Shown: in pieces, positions 10,396-25,595 of the stretch
Numbering within the stretch: position 1 is the first letter of the stretch
Layout of the letters: each line of letters opens with the position of its first letter
From: Cephalopachus bancanus
Taxonomy: Eukaryota; Chordata; Mammalia; Primates; Tarsiidae
Length of the DNA: 64,000 nucleotides
Direction: 5' to 3'
NCBI GenBank assembly: GCA_027257055.1
Contig: JAPVLO010000001.1
Span: 16,038,501 to 16,102,500 of the forward strand
Translations under genes and position numbers: made by a program
Notes under the pieces: model-generated
The model's database searches: none
Seen by the model: only the letters and a program-made list of their open reading frames with translations
Told to the model about the DNA's origin: nothing

Positions 10396-11421
10396 TAATC
10401 CACCCACAAACGTATTTTTATTTTATTTCAATAGTATACACATGTAATTTTTTTCAAATATACGTTTCCCTCTTTCGAGATAATACGTGTGCGTTGAAAA
10501 ATTAGGAAACCATGAAAAATCCCTGAGGGATGGAAGTTGGCTGTACTTGATCTCTGAGACGGCCGCCACTGGTGTTCTGTGTGTGTCGCGGGCCTCGCCC
10601 TGTGGGTGCGCACGCATGTGACAGCCCCCACGCGGCGCCTGCGGCCTCCCTTCTCACCAGCACGGGGCTCAGACCTTCTAGTCCTTGAAGGGGCCAACGC
10701 CCGCCCGCTGGTGGCCCCGGGCGCTCCCGTCGCGGGGCTGTGTCTTCATGATTGCAGGATTCCCTTTCCTCTCGTGTTTTTGGACCCAAGTTTTCCTGTA
10801 TCGTCGGTGAAGAAGAGAAAGCCGCTCGCAAAAGGGCTTTGGCCCCGCCATTGGCTGAAGCCCGCCGGGGACCTCATGAATCTGGGGAGGTCGGGGTGGA
10901 CGATCGCCGGGCCTTGAAGGTGAGGTCTCCTGCCGCCCACATCCTAAGAAGTCGGGACATTTCAGCCTCCCTGCCGCCACAGCGAGCCCTCCCCATCCAA
11001 GTCCAACCAGGCAGTGCCGAGAAGCGGAGAGGACTTCAGCCAGCAGATCTGTCAGGAATCCCGGCTCTGCCGCTGCAAAGTCACATGGATGCCCCGAGTG
11101 GCCGGTCTGCTCAGTGGCGTGGACGTCACAGAGCCCAGGGATGAGAAATACACCCAATACAACACCAGGTAAGCTGAGCTCTGCTAACGGCGCTGAGCGG
11201 CCACCACTGATACTATCCATGTCCTTGAAGAAAGCTGGAGACAGGCCGTTTTCCTCACCCAGTGCCCCCGATGCCAATTTTCTGACCTCTGTCCTAGGGG
11301 TCAGGAGACGGGACTCAGAGACGTCGAGTGCTTTGCCTGTGCCCTCCAGCCACGCATGGTGGAGAGGCTGACCCTGCCAGGCCAGCACTTCTCCTCCCAG
11401 ACTCAAGGCCTCAGGTCGCAT
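10396..11421. other. Unique DNA, CpG-rich around 10560-10760
   Basis: AT-rich at first (10410-10500), then GC- and CpG-rich. A 279-codon minus-strand frame crosses 10678-11517 but has no domain and starts inside an Alu. A weak MIR-like patch (AATCCCGGCTCTGCCGCTGC near 11058) is possible. No gene is supported. Confidence 0.45.
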
Positions 11422-11733
11422 AGGCCGGACTCGGTGGCTCAGCCTGTAATCCCGCACTTTGGGAGGCTGAGGTGAGTGGATTGCCCAAACCCGCAGGTTC
11501 GAGACCCGCCTGGGCAACTTGATGAGACCTCATCTCTACAATAAATCAAAAATTAGCCGGGCGTGGTAGCGCGCGCCTGTAGTTCCAGCTACTTGGAAGG
11601 CTGAGGTGGATGGATTGCTGGAGTCCAGAAGGTCGAGGTTGCAGTGGCCGGGAGCAGTCCTAGTCTGGGCAACAGAATGAGACACCAACTCAAAAAAAAA
11701 AAAAAAAAAGAAAGAAAAAAAAGAGAAAGAAAC
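11422..11733 (+). repeat. Alu, derived type
   Basis: Left arm GGCTCAGCCTGTAATCCCGC shows both diagnostic deletions, and GAGACCCGCCTGGGCAACTT follows. The right arm is partly deleted before GACACCAACTC. The tail is A19 followed by GAAAGAAAAAAAAGAGAAAG. Confidence 0.93.
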
Positions 11734-12078
11734 AGAAATTAGAATCACTACAGGGATTGAACTTCAAAACCTCTATTTAATTAATGATGGGCTGTAAAAT
11801 CATTAATACGTCTTATTCCAACACTTTATTAATAAATTAGCAGATAAAAGGTTGATGCGAAAACCGTCTCTAAGACATCGCTACCAGAGGACTTGCGCCA
11901 TGTCAGGAGGCGGCGATTGACGCGAAGCTCCGTGTGGTGTAAAAGCAGCCCCGCCGCCCCCAAGTCCCCAGCGTGATGCTGGAAGGTCAGGATTCCAGCT
12001 CTTCCTCCAGCTCCCAGGAAGGCGCTGGGCACTCTTGCCACCCTCAGGGATTTGTTGGAAGACAGCATTTGGTGCAGG
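11734..12078. other. Unique DNA
   Basis: AT-rich to about 11850, then GC-rich. No recognised element. Confidence 0.5.
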
Positions 12079-12182
12079 AGACACACACACACACATTCGT
12101 GCACCCACATGCACACATAAGCAAATGCACACACATGCACACCCACACGCGCGCACACACACACACACACGCACACACGCTC
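12079..12182. repeat. CA-rich microsatellite tract
   Basis: Interrupted (CA)n with GCGC and TGCA variants. Runs such as ACACACACACACATTCGTGC and CACACACACACACACGCAC alternate with ATGCACAC blocks. Alternating purine-pyrimidine order makes Z-DNA formation possible. Confidence 0.93.
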
Positions 12183-12609
12183 CCAAACCCCCAGAGCCGC
12201 CATGGGGAGGAAGCCTCTCGCCCACGCCTGTGCCCTGCTCAGGACTGCCCCAGCTCATCCCTCTCCTCCCGGGAACAGAGGGGAGGAAGCGCCATTCTGC
12301 CCTGTCTGAGCCCTGGCGCCCGCCAGGCCCTCCCCAGCCGGACGGCAAGGCCACGGTCCTGCAGCCGGTGGGTGCCCGCCCGCCCGTGGCCGTGAGCCGG
12401 CCCGGTGCTGCCCTCTGCCGGCGAGTAGGGCTGAACGGCTGCCCTCAGACCCGGGAGGTGATCCAGCACCGGACTTGCCCCTCAGGGCGCTCTCCTGACC
12501 CCACGGACGGGTCTCCTTGTTTGAACCCATCTTGCCTCGCTGAGAAGGCGGGTGCGGGAATGGCCTGGCCCTCCGAAGGTGGTAGGGGAGGCTGGAGGCG
12601 TGAAGAGCC
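12183..12609. other. GC/CpG-rich unique DNA
   Basis: Dense CpGs at about 12290-12480 (GCGCCCGCC, CCCGCCCGCCCGTGGCCG), like a small CpG island. Frames of up to 263 codons cross it but begin in the CA tract and have no domains. No promoter elements beyond CpG density were seen. Confidence 0.45.
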
Positions 12610-12780
12610 CTGCGGGTTCTTCGGAAGCTGTGGGTTCAAACCCCACCACCCGCTGACGCCCCCGCAAGTGTTGCCTTTGAACTTCCGTTTTCTAATCCTT
12701 AAAATAGAGATGAATGGATTTACCTTGCAGGACTTTTGGAAGGTTCAACAGCTAACGTTTAAAAATACCTGGCGGGCCAC
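12610..12780 (+). repeat. MIR element
   Basis: The tRNA-derived head is kept as GGGTTCAAACCCCACC (B-box-like, 12628). CGTTTTCTAATCCTTAAAAT (12684) and TACCTTGCAGGACTTTTGGA (12721) follow, the usual MIR order on the plus strand. Confidence 0.68.
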
Positions 12781-12900
12781 CCCCTCAGGGTCCCCTCCCG
12801 CTATGGGAGCTTTTCTGTCCTCTTAATAAATCCTGCTTTCTCAAAAAAAATTAATAATAAATACAAATAAAAAGTAAAATAAAATAAATACCCAGCAAGT
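12781..12900 (+). repeat. Possible LTR polyadenylation region with A-rich tail
   Basis: CTCTTAATAAATCCTGCTTT (12821) resembles the R/U5 start of a class I ERV LTR. It is followed at once by an A-rich tract (TCAAAAAAAATTAATAATAA). An AATAAA followed about 15 bases later by As could also be a retrotransposed transcript end. Short and uncertain. Confidence 0.35.
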
Positions 12901-13282
12901 ATGTAAAATAGGAGCAGTAAAAAGGGGTTATGGAAATGCTACAAGTTGTCCTCGATATATTCGCTTGTTTCAGAATAACATCAAAGAGGCCAACAGAGAG
13001 ACTCACTTTATCACACTGAGTCTGTTTTAAAATGGAATGCAATTTCGCATTGCACATAGGCGAGCATTGCCTTATTTCATGTGTTAAAAAGTAGCCGAAG
13101 GTAGAAGGAAAAGCAGACAGGAGACTAAATGGGAGACAGTGGGGGCTTGTGGGCAAAGGTCCGGCCTGCGGGACTCGCTGACTGAGAAGAGACAGTCTCG
13201 TCTACACAACACAGGGGGTCTCGTGGGCCGCAAAGTAGAGTCACGCGTGTAAAATAAAATTGCTGGAAGCTATTTTAAACTT
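12901..13282. other. Unique AT-rich DNA
   Basis: No repeat family or gene recognised. Contains a 101-codon minus frame without features. Confidence 0.45.
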
Positions 13283-13426
13283 CTGTTTATTTTATTTTAT
13301 CTTTTTGTAGAGCCAGGGTTTTGCTATGTTGCCCAGGCTGGTCTCTGGCTCCTGGCCTCAAACAATCCTCCCGCCTCAGCCTCCCAATGTGCCGGGATTT
13401 CAGGCGTGCACCACCATGCCTGGCTG
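13283..13426 (-). repeat. Alu left monomer
   Basis: Reverse left arm, TTTTTGTAGAGCCAGGG to CACCACCATGCCTGGCT. No right arm adjoins. Confidence 0.88.
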
Positions 13427-13772
13427 TCATTTTTTTAGAGTGTAAAATTAATTAAATTAAGTACGATTGTGTCCTCATGTCTTACTTTCTGGCAAATAGC
13501 ATTTTGGCTTCAGCGCCAGAAGTCCCAAATTGGAAGGCCAACACCTTGCAGATGCTGGATGGGGCCTGTGGGATGAGGGCACACCATAACCCAGCGGGCA
13601 CAGAGGCCTCAAGCCTGTGAACTACCACCGGGCGGCCCGCTGCCTCCCGTCCTGGTCCCAGAGCCGCTCGGCTGTTTCTCCCCTTGTGACCTTGACTTTG
13701 GTCCTTTACTCTGGTGTCCACTTGGACCTGCTGTCCTCCATGTCAACGCACTGTATATAAAATACATGTTGG
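13427..13772. other. Unique DNA
   Basis: No element recognised. AT-rich for 60 bases, then mixed. Confidence 0.45.
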
Positions 13773-14019
13773 CTGAGCTGAGTGGATTGCCTGAACCCAC
13801 GGGTTCAAGACCCACCTGGGCAACTTGGCGAGCCCTCGTCTCTGCAATGAATCCAAAACTAGCCGGGCGTGGTAGCGCACGCCTGTAGTTCCGGCTCCTC
13901 GGAAGGCTGAGGCAGAAGGATCGCCGGAGCCCAGCGGGTCGAGGCTGCGGTGGCCGGGAGCGGCCACTGCACTCCGGTCTGGGAGACAGAGTGAGACTCC
14001 AACTCAAAAAAAAATACAT
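13773..14019 (+). repeat. Alu, 5' truncated, derived type
   Basis: It begins within the left arm at GGCTGAGCTGAGTGG and runs to GACTCCAACTCAAAAAAAA. The right arm has GGCCGGGAGCGGCCACTGC. Confidence 0.92.
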
Positions 14020-14039
14020 GTCTACACTGGGTCTTTATT

Positions 14040-15530
14040 TTTCTAATTACAAAATGAATAAATGCTTGTTAACATGTGAACAGAGCTGGAATATGCATTA
14101 GACCAGGCTAGCCTTTTAAGGGCCCTGAAAACGAAGCCGTTGATGGAATCGCAGCTCACAGAAGTCAGCCAGGCTCACACACTAACCCTTAACAGAACCA
14201 CTGTTGCTGACACAGGAGACTTCCACCAGAGCAAGAGCCTCTCAGCACCACATCCCAAGTGTGTGAAAGACAGTGAGAGTCGCTTCCCTTCAGACTAAGC
14301 AGGAGAAACACAACTTGAGTAAGAAAAAACAATCAGCTGGCACCAACCCAGAGCAAATCCCATGTTAGAATCATCTGACACGGGGTTCAAAGCAACCATG
14401 GCAATGCCTCCACAAGTCGGTATGAACTCTGTCGAAGCAAATGAAACATAGAAAACTCCGTAAAAAAAAGTTCTAGGCCAGGTGCGGTGGCTTGCGCCTA
14501 TAATCCCAGCACTTTGGGAGGCGGAGGCGAGAGGATTGCCTGAGCCCATGGGTTCAAGGCCAGCCTGGGCAACTTGGTGAGACCTCGTCTCTACAATTAA
14601 AAAGAAAAAATTGGCCGGGCGTGGTGGCTCGTGCCTGATGTTCCAGCTACTTGGAAGGCTGCGGTGGCTGTGAGCCTGCCACTACGCTCCAGCCTAGGTG
14701 ATAGAATGAGACTCCGACTCAAAAAAAAAAAAAGTCATACACATTAGAGAACTGGAAAATACAACGGCAGGAATGAAATCATGCCGAGCTAGCTCCATAG
14801 TCGGGTGACGATGGAGGGTGGAGCCAGTGAACTCGAAGACTGTAAACCTCAGAGAGGAGGGAGACTGAGAAAAGCCAGCGCAGCCTTGGGGGCTTGGGAG
14901 GCAAAAAGAAGAGCTCTCACATTCAATCCTCCAGTCTCCTAAGGAAAGGAGACCACGGGGCGGAAAATGGAAAGGAGACCACGGGGCGGAAAATGGACTG
15001 TGGCTGAAAACTTTCAAACTGGCGAAAGCCACGAGCCTTCAGATTCCAGAAGCCAAATGAGCACCGAGTAGAGTCGCCCCCAAAACACCCGCACTCAGAC
15101 AAACAAGCTTGGAAACAGCTGGAGGGAAAGGACACCAACTGCAAGGGAACAGCCACTCAAAGGACAAGAGCTTCCTCGCCTGAGCCAGGCGTCCAGGAGA
15201 GGGCCCCTGGGAGGGAAACGCCTTGGGAGACAGCTCCCACGCCTGGCACAGCCACTCTCAGGAATGAAGGGAAAGAAAGATGTCCTCAGACAAAAAGAAA
15301 GCTAAGGGAATTTACCACCGGCACTCCCCCCCCCCGCAGGATGGCTGAAGGAAGCTTTCCAAACATGTTATCAGAATTCCGGGAATTTCAGCAATGAAAC
15401 AATGGAGTGAGTAAAAATAGGGCTGAACCATCCTTACCTGAGTTTCTTAAATAATATTTTATGATTAAACAGAGAGTATTATGCCATCCGATGTGGCGTG
15501 CAGCGTGTATAAAAACTTAGGCTGTATTTT
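14040..15530 (+). repeat. Ancient L1, ORF1 region
   Basis: Diverged ORF1 of an L1M-type element. TTAGAATCATCTGACACGGG (14367) corresponds to the early ORF1 coding stretch. The 14735-15060 part, with GAGCCAGTGAACTCGAAGAC (14820), continues it. The 15240-15480 part resembles the ORF1 end. An Alu cuts it at 14475-14735. A 26-bp unit (GGAAAGGAGACCACGGGGC...) is doubled at 14943-14994. No open frame survives. It belongs with the ORF2 segments downstream. Confidence 0.65.
14475..14735 (+). repeat. Alu with shortened right arm
   Basis: Older-type left arm (GCCTATAATCCCAGCAC). The right arm lacks the segment between GGAAGGCTG and GTGGCTGTGAGCC. It ends GACTCCGACTC plus an A tail. Confidence 0.92.
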
Positions 15531-15807
15531 GGCCAGGCGTGGTGGCTCATGCCTGCAATCTCAGCACTCTAAGAGGCCAAGGCAGGAGGATTGCTTGAGG
15601 CCCAGAGCTTGAGACCAGCCTGGGCAACATAGTAAGACCTTTTCTCTACCAAAAAAAAAAAAAAGAGCCGGGCATGGTGGCATGCACCTGTAGTCTCAGT
15701 TTCAGGTACCCATGAAAGCCCAGGAGGTAGAGGGTGTGGTCAGCCGTGATCATGCCACTGCACTCCAACCTGGGCAACAGAGTGAGACCCTGACTCAAAA
15801 AGAAAAG
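15531..15807 (+). repeat. Alu, older type
   Basis: Dimer from GGCCAGGCGTGGTGGCTC to GAGACCCTGACTC with tail AAAAAGAAAAGG. The linker is an A14 run. Confidence 0.93.
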
Positions 15808-15829
15808 GACAATCATATTTTTTAAATGT

Positions 15830-17261
15830 GTAGGGTCAAGGATGCCAAATGAAAGCAAGATGCTGTGACTTGACTAGAAGTGGTGAAACATGAACACAGA
15901 AAGTCACGTATTTCCACCTTAGTAAGTCACACATGTTCACTGTAACACCTGGAGCAACCTAAGAAAGCCACAAAGTGACACGCTGGAAAACGTTCTGGAT
16001 AAATTCGGAAGCATTCTAGAAGCATTCAAGGACTCAGGGCAAGAAAAGAGAAGCAAAGGTACAAGAAACAGAAGGAACAGCCACAAGTCACAACGCGGCA
16101 ATGGGAGCCCCAACAGGCCAATCATTGCCTTAAATGTAAATGACCTAAAAATACCAAGTAAATGACAGAGACCGGCGGAGCAGATGAAAAACCTGCTCAA
16201 CTCATACCGTCTATGAGAAACTCACTTCAGATAAAACGACATGGGGAACTAAAACAAGAGGACAGAAAAAGGCATGCTGTGCAAACATTCATTTTAACAA
16301 GCAGCGATGGCTCTATGAATGTTAGATGAAGTCAATGTCAAAGCAACAAAATTACCAGAGACATTGAACAAGGACAATAGGGTTAGCTCGCCAAGAGGAT
16401 ACAGCGATCCTAAACGTACTGGCACCAGGAAACAGAGCTTCAAAACACATAAGACAGAAACAGAGCCTCAAAATACGTAAGACAAGGCTGAGAGCAGTGG
16501 CTCACACCAGTAAGCACTTTGGGAGGCCGAGGTGAGAGGACTGCCTGAGCCCGGGGGTTTGAGACCAGCCTGGGCAACTTGGTGAGACCTCGTCTCCACA
16601 ATAAATCAAAAAATTAGCGGGGCATGGTGGTGCACACCTGTACTTCCGGCTACTTGAAAGGTTGAGCAGGAAGGATCTCCTGAGCCAGCAGGTCGAGGCT
16701 GCAGTGGCCGTGAGCGTGCCATGGCACTCCAGCCTGGCGACAGAGTGAGACTCCAAAAAAAATAAAATAAAATAAGACAACAGATAGAGCCAAAAAAAGA
16801 AAGCACCAAATCTAAATGATAGTTGACTTCAACATTTTATTCGCTGAAGCTGTAGAACTACTACACAGAAAGCCAGCAGGATGTAAAAGAATTAAAACAC
16901 ACCGTCAGCCCGCAGGGAAGGGTGACGTAGGTACCCAAACCACCCCGAAGACAGTTCATAGAATTGAGAACATGCGGAGCGTGTTCTCTGACCAAAGCCG
17001 AGTCAAACTAGAAGCCAACAGCAGAGAGGGAGCAGGAGAGCCCCACCACGTGGAAACTAACCTACCCATTTCTCATTCATCCGTGGGTCAAAGCAGACAT
17101 CTCGACGGAACATCAGAAAGTACATGCATGGTACGACGTCGCCAAACAACGCATCAGAATTGGTGAGAGATCCCAAAAACAATGCTGCAGGGAAATTTAT
17201 ATCTTTAAATGTTTACATTGGAAAAGGGAAAAGGTCTCAGATCGATCATGTAATTTCTTGT
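15830..17261 (+). repeat. Ancient L1, ORF2 endonuclease region
   Basis: Continues the L1 from 14.0 kb. AAATGTAAATGACCTAAAAA (16133), CTATGAGAAACTCACTTCAG (16211) and GATAGTTGACTTCAACATTT (16818) mark the endonuclease part. TTCTCTGACCAAAGCCGAGT (16984) and GGGAAATTTATATCTTTAAA (17190) are the positions of the conserved SDH-type and following motifs. It is heavily mutated and split by the Alu at 16485-16776. Confidence 0.75.
16485..16776 (+). repeat. Alu inserted in L1 ORF2
   Basis: Older-type dimer, AGGCTGAGAGCAGTGGCTC to GAGACTCCAAAAAAAATAAA. The tail has (AAAAT)n character. Confidence 0.92.
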
Positions 17262-17563
17262 CCAGGTACCATGGCTCATGCTTGTAATCCCAGCACTTCG
17301 GGAGGCCAAGGCGAGAGACGTGCTGGAGCTCGGGAGTTCAAGACCAGCCTTGGCAACATAGCAAGACCCCGTCTCAACAAAAAAATCTAAAAATGAAAAA
17401 TTCACCAGGCATAACGGCATGCACCTGTAGTCCCAACGACTCAGGAGGCTGAGGCAGGAGGATTGTCTAAGCCCAGAAGGTCAAGGCTGTGATGAGCCCT
17501 GATCGCACCACGGTACTCCAGTCTTGACAACAGAGCAAGACCCAGTCTCTGTTAAAAATAATC
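17262..17563 (+). repeat. Alu, older type
   Basis: Dimer from CCAGGTACCATGGCTCATGC to CCAGTCTCTGTTAAAAATAA. Nearest to the ancestral Alu sequence in this cluster. Confidence 0.9.
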
Positions 17564-17567
17564 GTAA

Positions 17568-17872
17568 AAGTCGGGCTCGGTGGCTCAGCCTGTCATCCCG
17601 CGCCTTTGGGAGGCTGAGGTGAGCGGATTGCCTGAGCCCGCAGGTTCGAGACCCGCCTGGGCAGCGAGACCTCCTCTCTACAATAAATCAAAAAATGAGC
17701 CGGGCGTGGTAGCGTGCACCTGTAATTCCGGCGACTCGGAAGGCTGAGGCGGAAGGATCGCCGGAGCCCAGCGGGGTGAGGCTGCGGCGGCCGGGAGCGG
17801 CCGCTGCACTCCAGTCTGGGCGACAGAGTGAGACTCCGACTCAAAAAAATAAAAAATAAAAACAAAAAAGAA
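17568..17872 (+). repeat. Alu, most derived type
   Basis: Shows CGCGCCTTTGGGAGGCTG and the loss of CAACTTGG, giving GCCTGGGCAGCGAGACC, plus GGCCGGGAGCGGCCGCTGC. The tail is (AAAAAAT)n-like. The few differences from similar copies at 18633, 33666 and 37457 suggest youth. Confidence 0.94.
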
Positions 17873-17919
17873 TAGGAAGGGAATTCTGGGAGCAGCCTAC
17901 ACCCACAGATACGAACTTT

Positions 17920-18630
<711 letters not shown>

Positions 18631-18632
18631 AT

Positions 18633-18930
18633 AAGCCGGGCTCGGTGGCTCAGCCCGTCATCCCGCGCCTTTGGGAGGCTGAGGTGAGTGGACTGCCTGA
18701 GCCCGCGGGTTCGAGACCCGCCTGGGCAGCGAGACCTCATCTCTACAATAAATCAAAATATCAGCCGGGCGTGGTATCGCATGCCTGTAATTCCGGCTAC
18801 TCGGAAGCTGAGGCGGAAGGATCGCTGGAGCCCAGCAGGCGAGGCTGCAGTGGCCGGGAGTGGCCACTGCATTCCAGTCTGGGCGACCGAGTGAGACTCC
18901 AACTCAAAAAAATAGAAATAGAAATAAGAG
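18633..18930 (+). repeat. Alu, most derived type
   Basis: CGGTGGCTCAGCCCGTCATC, CGCGCCTTTGGG and GGGCAGCGAGACC are present. The tail is AAAAAAATAGAAATAGAAAT. It is flanked by AAATAAGAGAATA-like sequence on both sides, a likely target-site duplication shared with its neighbours. Confidence 0.94.
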
Positions 18931-18933
18931 AAT

Positions 18934-19222
18934 AGCCAGGCACGGTGGCTCAAGCCTGGAATCCCAGCACTTTGGGAGTGGAGGCCAGAGGATTGCCTGC
19001 GCTTAGGGGATCGAGACCAGCCTAGGCAACATGGCGAGACCTCGTCTCTACAATAAATCAAAAAATTAGCCGAGTGTGGTGGCACATGCCTGTGGTTCCA
19101 GCTGCTTGGAAGGCTGAGGCGGAAGGATCGCCTGAGCCCAGTAGGTCGGTTGTGGTGGCCATGAGCATGCCATGGCACTCCAGCCTGGGCAACAGAGTGA
19201 GACTCTGACAAAAAAAAAGGAG
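18934..19222 (+). repeat. Alu, older type
   Basis: AGCCAGGCACGGTGGCTCAA to GACTCTGACAAAAAAAAAGG. Head-to-tail with the preceding two Alus. AAATAAAAGAATA follows its tail. Confidence 0.92.
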
Positions 19223-19261
19223 AGAAAGAAATAAAAGAATATGTTTGTAGCTGTTAGCACT

Positions 19262-19440
19262 TTCTTATTTATTTTTTATTTTTTTGAGTTGAGTCTCACT
19301 CTGTCGCCCAGACTGGATTGCAGTGGCCGCTCCCGGCCACCTTAGCCTCGACCTGCTGGGCTCCTGCGATCCTTCCGCCTCAGCCTTCCGAGTAGCGAAA
19401 CTACAGTGCCCGCTCCGGCCGGCAATTTTTGTTTTTTTGT
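19262..19440 (-). repeat. Alu right arm, truncated
   Basis: The right arm is on the minus strand only, ending CCGCTCCGGCCGGCAATTTT. The left arm appears displaced by the next Alu, which starts at 19441. Confidence 0.9.
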
Positions 19441-19724
19441 CTGATTGTTTCGGAGTCTCACTCTGTCACCCAGACTGGAGTGCAGGGGCCGCTCCCGGCC
19501 ACCGCAGCCTCGACCTGCTGGGCTCCGGCGATCCTTCCGCCTCAGCCTTCCGAGTAGCTGGAACTACAGGCGCGCGCTACCAGGCTCGGCTAATTTTTTG
19601 ATTTATTGTAGAGATGAGGTCTCGCCAAGTTGCCCAGGCGGTTCTCGAACCTGCAGGCTCAGGCAATCCACTCACCTCAGCCTCCCAAGGCGTGGGATTA
19701 CAGGCTGAGCCGCCGAGCCTGGCT
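19441..19724 (-). repeat. Alu, derived type
   Basis: Full dimer with GGCCGCTCCCGGCCACCGC, GACAGG-type head replaced by GGATTACAGGCTGAGCCGCC and CCGAGCCTGGCT. It lacks a pure T tail (TGTCTGATTGTTTCGGAG), so the A tail was lost or replaced. Confidence 0.92.
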
Positions 19725-21460
<1,736 letters not shown>

Positions 21461-21628
21461 ACGGTCACTCTGCCGGCATGGTCACTCTCCTCCTTGCTCA
21501 TGGCCACTCCGCTGGACGCGGTCACTCTTCTGGGCATGGTCACTTTGCTGGGCACGGCCACTCTGCTGGGCACAACCACTCCACCAGGCACGGTCACTCT
21601 GCTGGACACAGCCACTCCTCTGGCCCCG
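21461..21628. repeat. 18-bp minisatellite
   Basis: About nine units of the type CATGGTCACTTTGCTGGG / CACGGCCACTCTGCTGGG, with occasional variants. Since 18 is a multiple of three, frames stay open on both strands (for example ATLLGTATLLGT), which creates misleading ORFs. Confidence 0.92.
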
Positions 21629-23370
<1,742 letters not shown>

Positions 23371-23646
23371 AGCTGGGTGCGACGGTTTACATCTGCCATC
23401 CCAGCACTCTGGGAGGCTGAGGTGGGAGGATTGCTTGAGGCCAGGAGTTCAAGACCAGCCTGGGCAACTTAGCAAGAGCTCGTCTCTATAAAAAATAAAA
23501 ATTCGCCAGGTCTGGTGGTGTGCGCCTATAGTCCCAGCTACTCGGGAGGCTGAGATGGAAGGATCACCTGAGTCTGGGTGGCTGTGATTGTGTCATTGCA
23601 CTCCAGCCTGGGCAACAGGATGAGACCCCCATTCAAAAAAAAAAAG
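23371..23646 (+). repeat. Alu, older type
   Basis: AGCTGGGTGCGACGGTTTAC to GACCCCCATTC plus an A tail. The right arm has lost the segment before GTGTCATTGCACTCC. Confidence 0.92.
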
Positions 23647-23828
23647 CATTTTGCTTTGTTCCTTGTACTCATAAAATGGTACTTATAAGAGATCAAATCC
23701 TCAGTATTTTCTATAATCTGAATATATCCGAATCTACACGTGCAGATTCAAACGAGCCCTGGCAAAGCCCAACCACATCTCAGTCCTGCAAAACGCAGAG
23801 GTGACCATCTTTATGCCAGGCAATGGTA

Positions 23829-24860
23829 AAACAACAGGACCGTGGGCCCGGGAGGGACCTCAGACAGGACCGTGTGCTCAGGGGGTACCCCAGGACGGGA
23901 CCACAGCCCAGAGGGACCCAGGACAGGACATGGGCCCAGGGAGGACCCCAGGACAGGACCGCAGGTGTGGGAAGGACCCCGGGACAGGGCAGCAGGCCCA
24001 GGGGTGCTCCAGGACAGGACCACAGCCCAGAGAGACCCCAGGACAGGACTGCAAGCCCAAGGGAGCCCCAGGACAGAACCGCAGGTGTAGGAAGGACCTC
24101 AGGACAGCACCGCAGGCCCAGAGGGACCCAGGCAGGACCATAGACCAGGGGAACCCCAGGACAGAACTGCAGACCCAAGAGGAAACCCAGGATAGGACTA
24201 CGGGCCTAGGGGGACCCCAGAACAGACCACAGACCTGGGGGGACCCCGGGCAGGACAGCAGGCCCAGAAGGGGCCCTGGGACGGGACACAACAGGCCCAG
24301 GGGGACCCCAGGTCAGGACCACGGCCCAAGGAGACTGCAGGCCCAGGAGGGACCCCAGGATAGGGCAGCGGGCCCAGGGGAGACCCCAGCACAGGATCAC
24401 AGGCCTAGGGAGGATCCTAGGACAGGACAGCAGGCCCAGAAGGGCCTGGGACAGGACACAACAGGCCCAGGGACCAGGTCAGGACCCCGGCCCAAGGGGA
24501 CTGCAGGCCCGAGGGACCAGATAGGCAGGGGCCCAGGGGAGACCCCAGCACAGATCACAGGCTAGGGAGGATCCAGGACAGGACAGCAGCGAAGGGTCCT
24601 GGCAGGACACACAGGCCCAGGGGACCCGCAGGACCACGCCAAGGGGACTGCAGGCCAGGAGGGGCCCAGATAGGCGGGCAGGGACCCGCAAGGATCACAG
24701 CCCAGAGGATCTGGACAGGACTGCAGGCCAAGGGGACCCAGGAAGACTTGGCTAGAGGGAGCCAGGACAGGACTGAGTCCAGGACCCAGGACAGGAACAG
24801 CCTGGAGACCCAAGGCAGGGCACAGGCTGGAGGACCCCAGGCCAGGACCGTGGGTGCAGG
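23829..24860. repeat. ~30-bp G-rich minisatellite with higher-order structure
   Basis: More than 30 units of about 28-31 bp with core CAGGACAGGACCGCAGGCCC and spacer AGGGGGACCCC. Variants recur in order. The block starting GCAGGACAGCAGGCCCAGAA at 24250 recurs near 24422 and again near 24577. Each later copy is shorter through small deletions. In-register open frames of 254 codons (+) and about 137 codons (-) are by-products. Confidence 0.95.
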
Positions 24861-25595
24861 GGGCCCTGGCCATCACTGGGTGCACTTCCTCCCTTTGGGC
24901 AGAACTGGGTAACCTCAGACCGGCAGACATCAGCCCTGTCTTGAGGACCTCAGGAAGGGACCCACGCTCCTCCTGCAGTCAGGCCTTCCGGCCGGGTCTC
25001 AGTCCTGCAGCCCACGTTCACCGAGCCTGTCCCAGGAGTCGTCTCCACAAAGTCTCCTGAGTCAGGCGGCCACGCATTCACCTCCTCTTTTTCCTCACCA
25101 GCCGCGATGGGAGCCCCCCTCCCTCTCTGTGAGGAGGCTTCGGCCAGCCCGGGGCCGGGCGTCTACACCTGTGGCAGGATTCCCAGCCGTCCGTCTGTCT
25201 TTGTGGGGAGGCACCTGTCGGCTGCAGACGGGGCTGAAGGTGTGGGTGCCAGGGCTGCTCCGGGCGGCAGGCCTCGAGGCGCCGGTGGGCGTGGAGACAG
25301 GGGGCACCCACGACTCCTGCGGGCCCAGTGACCTTCCAGGGCTGAGACTGGTCACAGGAGGAGGGACCCAGCCATGCCAGGCTCCCCAGACTTGGCCACA
25401 GGACCTGCGGTATTGACCCGGGACTCCGCGCAGGCAGCACGTGGCTCTGGGAGTGGAGAAGGCCTGTCTACACCAGACACATCCACCCACACCCCCCCAA
25501 TGCCGCCCGAGGCCCTTGCTGGGGCTTGTGTCCTCCCAAGACACACGCATCCTGGGCCTCGACCTTCCCACCTGGGACATTCCACAGAGAGGTTC
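24861..25595. other. GC-rich unique DNA
   Basis: No gene recognised. Overlapping frames of 80-197 codons on both strands reflect base composition. Confidence 0.45.

Noticed and set aside
10678..11517. 279-codon minus-strand frame as a gene
   Set aside because: Its start lies in Alu sequence and the rest has no recognisable feature.
12625..12645. tRNA gene (GGTTCAAACCCC)
   Set aside because: Only a B-box-like word is present. No cloverleaf can be formed, and the context is MIR.
12035..12826. 263-codon plus-strand frame
   Set aside because: It begins in the CA-rich tract and runs through CpG-rich DNA and a MIR.
23801..24565. 254-codon Gly/Pro/Gln-rich frame as a collagen-like protein
   Set aside because: It is the translation of a ~30-bp minisatellite, and other frames and the other strand are equally open.
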